A model generated the notes under the pieces. The model did no database searches and had not been told where the DNA came from. It saw only the letters and a list, made by a program, of their open reading frames with translations. The position numbers were made by a program, and so were the translations under genes. Shown here one piece after another: positions 13,048 to 13,135 of a stretch of 13,135 bases of DNA; the first letter of the stretch is position 1, and every line of letters begins with the position of its first letter. Source of the DNA: CAZOSF01 sp964582415 (GTDB lineage Bacteria > Bacteroidota > Bacteroidia > Flavobacteriales > Flavobacteriaceae); the NCBI GenBank assembly GCA_964582415.1, contig CAZOSF010000066.1, forward strand, positions 1 to 13,135, in the 5' to 3' direction.

Positions 13048-13135
13048 TTATGGCTTTCGGTTTCGCCCTTTTATAAATTGATAGATAGAAACTAGTATTA
13101 AGATTCCTAAAACTGGAAAGATCAACACATAATCG
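13048..13135 (-). CDS. C-terminal end of a membrane protein (5' end outside window)
   Basis: The frame is open to the right edge and ends in TAA at 13048-13050, leaving 28 visible residues. They read DYVLIFPVLGILILVSIYQF followed by IKGRNRKP: a hydrophobic helix with a positively charged cytoplasmic tail. This looks like the last transmembrane segment of an inner-membrane protein. Nothing more can be said about its identity. It lies on the same strand as the OmpA unit, 88 bases upstream of its start. Confidence 0.5.
   Translation of the reverse strand, partial: DYVLIFPVLGILILVSIYQFIKGRNRKP

Noticed and set aside
1..13135. Search for a defence, phage, secretion-island or biosynthetic system
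   Set aside because: All recognisable genes are housekeeping or envelope families with intact motifs; no integrase, transposase, nuclease-helicase set or synthase cluster is visible.

Overview
The window looks like ordinary chromosome from a marine-type member of the Bacteroidota, most likely family Flavobacteriaceae. Four things point there. A complete type A C-terminal sorting domain of the type IX secretion system (T9SS) ends one secreted protein. The protein families are flavobacterial in style: an MCE/Mla operon whose MlaD carries the FLFRGYFKK tail, HMA and ABM lipoproteins, and an OmpA plus membrane-HhH pair. Starts lack clear Shine-Dalgarno sequences. One TAnnTTTG-type -7 box sits in front of mnmE. 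The species cannot be named from this sequence.

Layout. At the left edge (3-1743, + strand) are the end of a secreted, probably M43-like metalloprotease and an overlapping gene for a leucine-rich-repeat T9SS cargo protein. A 316-base non-coding stretch rich in palindromes and repeats (1744-2059) separates them from a convergent minus-strand block (5084 down to 2060). That block holds mlaE-, mlaF- and mlaD-like genes for a lipid ABC transporter, then a small ABM-domain lipoprotein. A 7-base tandem array (5146-5208) lies in the upstream region of this block, and a second, degenerate 7-base array (2524-2558) contains the stop codon of mlaD. Upstream on the same strand are a copper/heavy-metal-type HMA lipoprotein with a strong terminator (5262-5779) and a YpfJ-type membrane zinc metallopeptidase (5896-6792).

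On the plus strand, two tandem PPK2-family polyphosphate kinase genes (7062-8702) lie nine bases apart. They face a minus-strand isoprenylcysteine/phospholipid-methyltransferase-like membrane protein (8773-9516). Next is mnmE with a tiny thioredoxin-like gene 10 bases downstream (11420 to 9752). Then come a two-gene unit of an OmpA-domain protein and a membrane-anchored HhH protein, closed by a strong terminator (12959 to 11479), and the last codons of a membrane protein running off the right edge (13048-13135).

Functionally the region is mostly envelope maintenance (Mla lipid transport, OmpA, lipoproteins, a membrane peptidase, a membrane methyltransferase), plus polyphosphate/nucleotide phosphotransfer and tRNA modification. 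I see no CRISPR array, tRNA or rRNA, insertion sequence, phage, toxin-antitoxin or recognisable defence system. The most unusual signals are the two heptamer arrays bracketing the mla genes, the modular repeats at 1896-2045, the tandem PPK2 pair, an apparently leaderless GTG start for mnmE, and the OmpA/HhH membrane pair.
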